From: Staphylococcus debuckii
GTDB taxonomy: Bacteria; Bacillota; Bacilli; Staphylococcales; Staphylococcaceae
Direction of reading: 5' to 3'
NCBI RefSeq assembly: GCF_003718735.1
Contig: NZ_CP033460.1
Span: forward strand, 310,001 to 374,000
DNA: 64,000 nt
A program made the position numbers and the translations under genes. The notes below the pieces were generated by a model, which did no database searches, was not told where the DNA came from, and saw only the letters and a program-made list of their open reading frames with translations. Below, in pieces: positions 62,427 to 64,000 of the stretch; the stretch's first letter is position 1; each line of letters starts with the position of its first letter.

Positions 62427-63636
62427 GGATAAACAACAAAAGAGAAACGTTCCTGAATTACGCTTTCCAGAGTTTAGTGGAGAGTGGGAGGAGAAAAGAA
62501 CTGATGAATTATTTTCAACAATTTCCGATAAAAATCATGATGGAAATCTAGCACCTTTATCAGCAACTCAAGATAGAGGAATGGTATTACGTGAGGAGTT
62601 GGATAAAAATATACAATTTAAAACTGAGAGCTTGAAAAATTATAAAAAAACTTTACCAGGTGACTTTATTATTAGTCTACGTTCATTTCAGGGTGGGTTT
62701 GAATACAACAGTTTATTAGGTTTAGTAAGTCCGGCGTATACTGTATTAAGAAAAAAATAATGTGAATATAAACGAAGAATTTTTTAAATATTTTTTAAAA
62801 GAGAAAAATTCATAAAAAAATTAGATTCTATGATTTATGGTATTAGAGATGGTAAATCAATAAGTTTTAAAGACTTTTCTTCATTTAAAATTAATTTCCC
62901 ATTGTTAAGTGAACAACAAAAAATTGGAACTTTTTTCAGTAAGTTAGATCGACAAATTGAACTGGAAGAGAAGAAATTAGCATTATTAGAAGAACAGAAG
63001 AAGGGCTATATGCAAAAGATATTCTCTCAAGAATTGCGATTTAAAGATGAGAATGGAAATGATTATCCAGAGTGGGAAGAGAAGAAGTTGGGAGAAGTTG
63101 TAAAATTATTAAAAGGGAATAATCAAGATACTGATTTACCTGTTATGACTATCTCAGCTAAAAGAGGATGGCTTAACCAAGAAGAGCGTTTTTCACAAGT
63201 GATTGCTGGAAATAGCTTAAAAAAATATACAGAGTTAAGACGGGGAGACTTATCATACAATAAAGGAAATTCTAAAGTTGCCAAATATGGAATAGTTTAT
63301 AAATTGCCTATTGAGAAAGCGTTAGTTCCAAATGTGTATAAAAGTTTTCGTGCTTTAGACAATGTTGATGAAAATTATCTAGAAAAATATTTTCATAGTA
63401 AAATTTTAGACAAACAATTAAGAACTAAAATTACTTCTACTGCACGTATGGATGGATTACTTAACATTAGTGATAATGAATTTTTCAATATCATATTAAA
63501 ATTACCTTTCCTAAATGAACAAAGAAAAATCGGAACTTTTTTCGAAAAGTTAGATCAACAAATTGAACTTGAAGAGAAAAAATTAGAATTGTTAGAAGAC
63601 CAGAAGAAGAGCTTTTTACAGAAGATGTATATATAA
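62419..63636 (+). pseudogene. hsdS: Type I specificity subunit S, interrupted by homopolymer frameshifts
   Basis: The gene reads as HsdS with two recognition domains. It has the N-terminal VPELRFPEFSGEWEEKRTDE, central spacer EQQKIGTFFSKLDRQIELEE with LRFKDENGNDYPEWEEKKLG, a second recognition domain, and a final NEQRKIGTFFEKLDQQIELE with LQKMYI. The frame stops at TAA 62758-62760 after a run of seven A (62751-62757) and resumes in the same frame from about 62802. Between them the other frame encodes HsdS-like NNVNINEEFFKYFLKEK. Removing one A there and adding one A in the run at 62804-62808 restores one continuous 405-residue protein. Phase variation, decay or homopolymer sequencing error are all possible. 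Confidence 0.88.
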
Positions 63637-63787
63637 CTTTTGGTAACGGTCTATTATATAAATAAAATATAAGGATATCACATCTAAAAACATTTTTTAT
63701 ATAATTAGAATTTGGCTATAATTTGCTGGTAATATACAGACTAAAAAAGAGTGTTAATATAAATGTCTAGGTATTTAATATTAATAA

Positions 63788-63828
63788 AAAAATGACTCAT
63801 TTAGTTCTTTAAATGAGTCATTTTTTGG
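63788..63828. terminator. Terminator downstream of hsdS and the edge gene
   Basis: AAAAAATGACTCATTTA and TAAATGAGTCATTTTTT pair perfectly. It ends the minus-strand gene at the window edge and may also stop hsdS transcripts. Confidence 0.8.
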
Positions 63829-63829
63829 A

Positions 63830-64000
63830 TTATTTTATTGTTATTTTGCTTCCGACATCTATATTAGGAATTTCTGTATCTTCTAAATATAATGTTCCTG
63901 ATTGTTCCGCTTCTGTACTACCATCAAATTTCAATGTAATATGACCTAAGTTATTTAAATTTTTATTTACTGCATTACCAACTTTAGTAATCTCAAAAGT
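63830..64000 (-). CDS. C-terminus of an unknown protein, cut by window edge
   Basis: The last 56 residues of a minus-strand gene enter from the right edge. They read TFEITKVGNAVNKNLNNLGH and end in DVGSKITIK, with an acidic, beta-rich composition typical of a surface or lipoprotein domain. A terminator follows the stop directly. The family is not recognised. Confidence 0.6.
   Translation of the reverse strand, partial: TFEITKVGNAVNKNLNNLGHITLKFDGSTEAEQSGTLYLEDTEIPNIDVGSKITIK

Noticed and set aside
34947..63636. A defence island joining the helicase and the type I restriction locus
   Set aside because: They are 19 kb apart with ordinary metabolic genes between, and no mobility genes, att sites or tRNA genes are seen.

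Overview
The window is AT-rich Firmicutes DNA with strong AGGAGG-type ribosome binding sites, many GTG and TTG starts and intrinsic terminators after most operons. The gene content (nanEARKT sialic acid cluster, LytM, TcaA-like and MepB proteins, GabR, staphylococcal-style type I restriction genes) points to Staphylococcus, most likely a coagulase-negative species. A member of the S. carnosus/S. simulans group would fit, but I cannot fix the species from the sequence alone.

Layout. 1-6.1 kb: sialic acid catabolism (nagB cut by the window edge, nanE, RpiR-type regulator, nanK, nanA, nanT), with a shared candidate NanR operator in two intergenic regions and a cre-like site before nanA. 6.2-16.3 kb: two paralogous amino acid permeases around a PuuD-like peptidase C26, two methyltransferases, a WYL regulator, a divergent MerR/nitroreductase pair with a perfect palindrome between them, a phosphoesterase and LytM. 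16.4-22.0 kb: GABA utilisation (gabD, a permease and gabT, opposite gabR). 22.1-32.3 kb: a EutVW two-component system, EutH, and a divergently placed operon of aldehyde dehydrogenase, glutamine synthetase-like ligase and short-chain dehydrogenase, followed by an M20 peptidase and a CitMHS transporter. 32.4-43.4 kb: EamA transporter, TetR regulators, a large SF1 helicase, YqeG phosphatase, VanW protein and a GH3 beta-glucosidase. 43.4-53.6 kb: 42-bp hairpin repeats, MscS channel, TauE exporter, CPBP protease, catalase with a PerR box, butanediol dehydrogenase, a second M20 peptidase, a frameshifted flavin oxidoreductase and MepB. 53.8-57.1 kb: three zinc-ribbon membrane proteins, one TcaA-like. 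57.4-63.6 kb: a type I restriction-modification locus (hsdR, half-hsdS, hsdM, disrupted hsdS). At the right edge lies the C-terminus of an unknown minus-strand gene.

The most interesting system is at 22.1-30.8 kb. EutV is an ANTAR antiterminator and EutH an ethanolamine transporter, but no eutBC ammonia lyase and no microcompartment genes are present. Instead a glutamine synthetase-like enzyme, an alcohol-type dehydrogenase and an aldehyde dehydrogenase form one operon. This suggests B12-independent ethanolamine use through gamma-glutamyl intermediates (ethanolamine to gamma-glutamylethanolamide to the aldehyde to gamma-glutamylglycine), with a nearby peptidase (M20 or C26) releasing glutamate and glycine. 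Both eutH and the enzyme operon are preceded by matching leader RNAs: a hairpin with an AAAGAK hexaloop overlaps the 5' arm of a terminator, the arrangement expected for EutV-type antitermination. The GABA cluster next door also feeds the glutamate pool.

Two genes are frameshifted by homopolymer or single-base changes (the flavin oxidoreductase and the final hsdS), and eutW lacks a clear start codon. These may be true decay or assembly errors.
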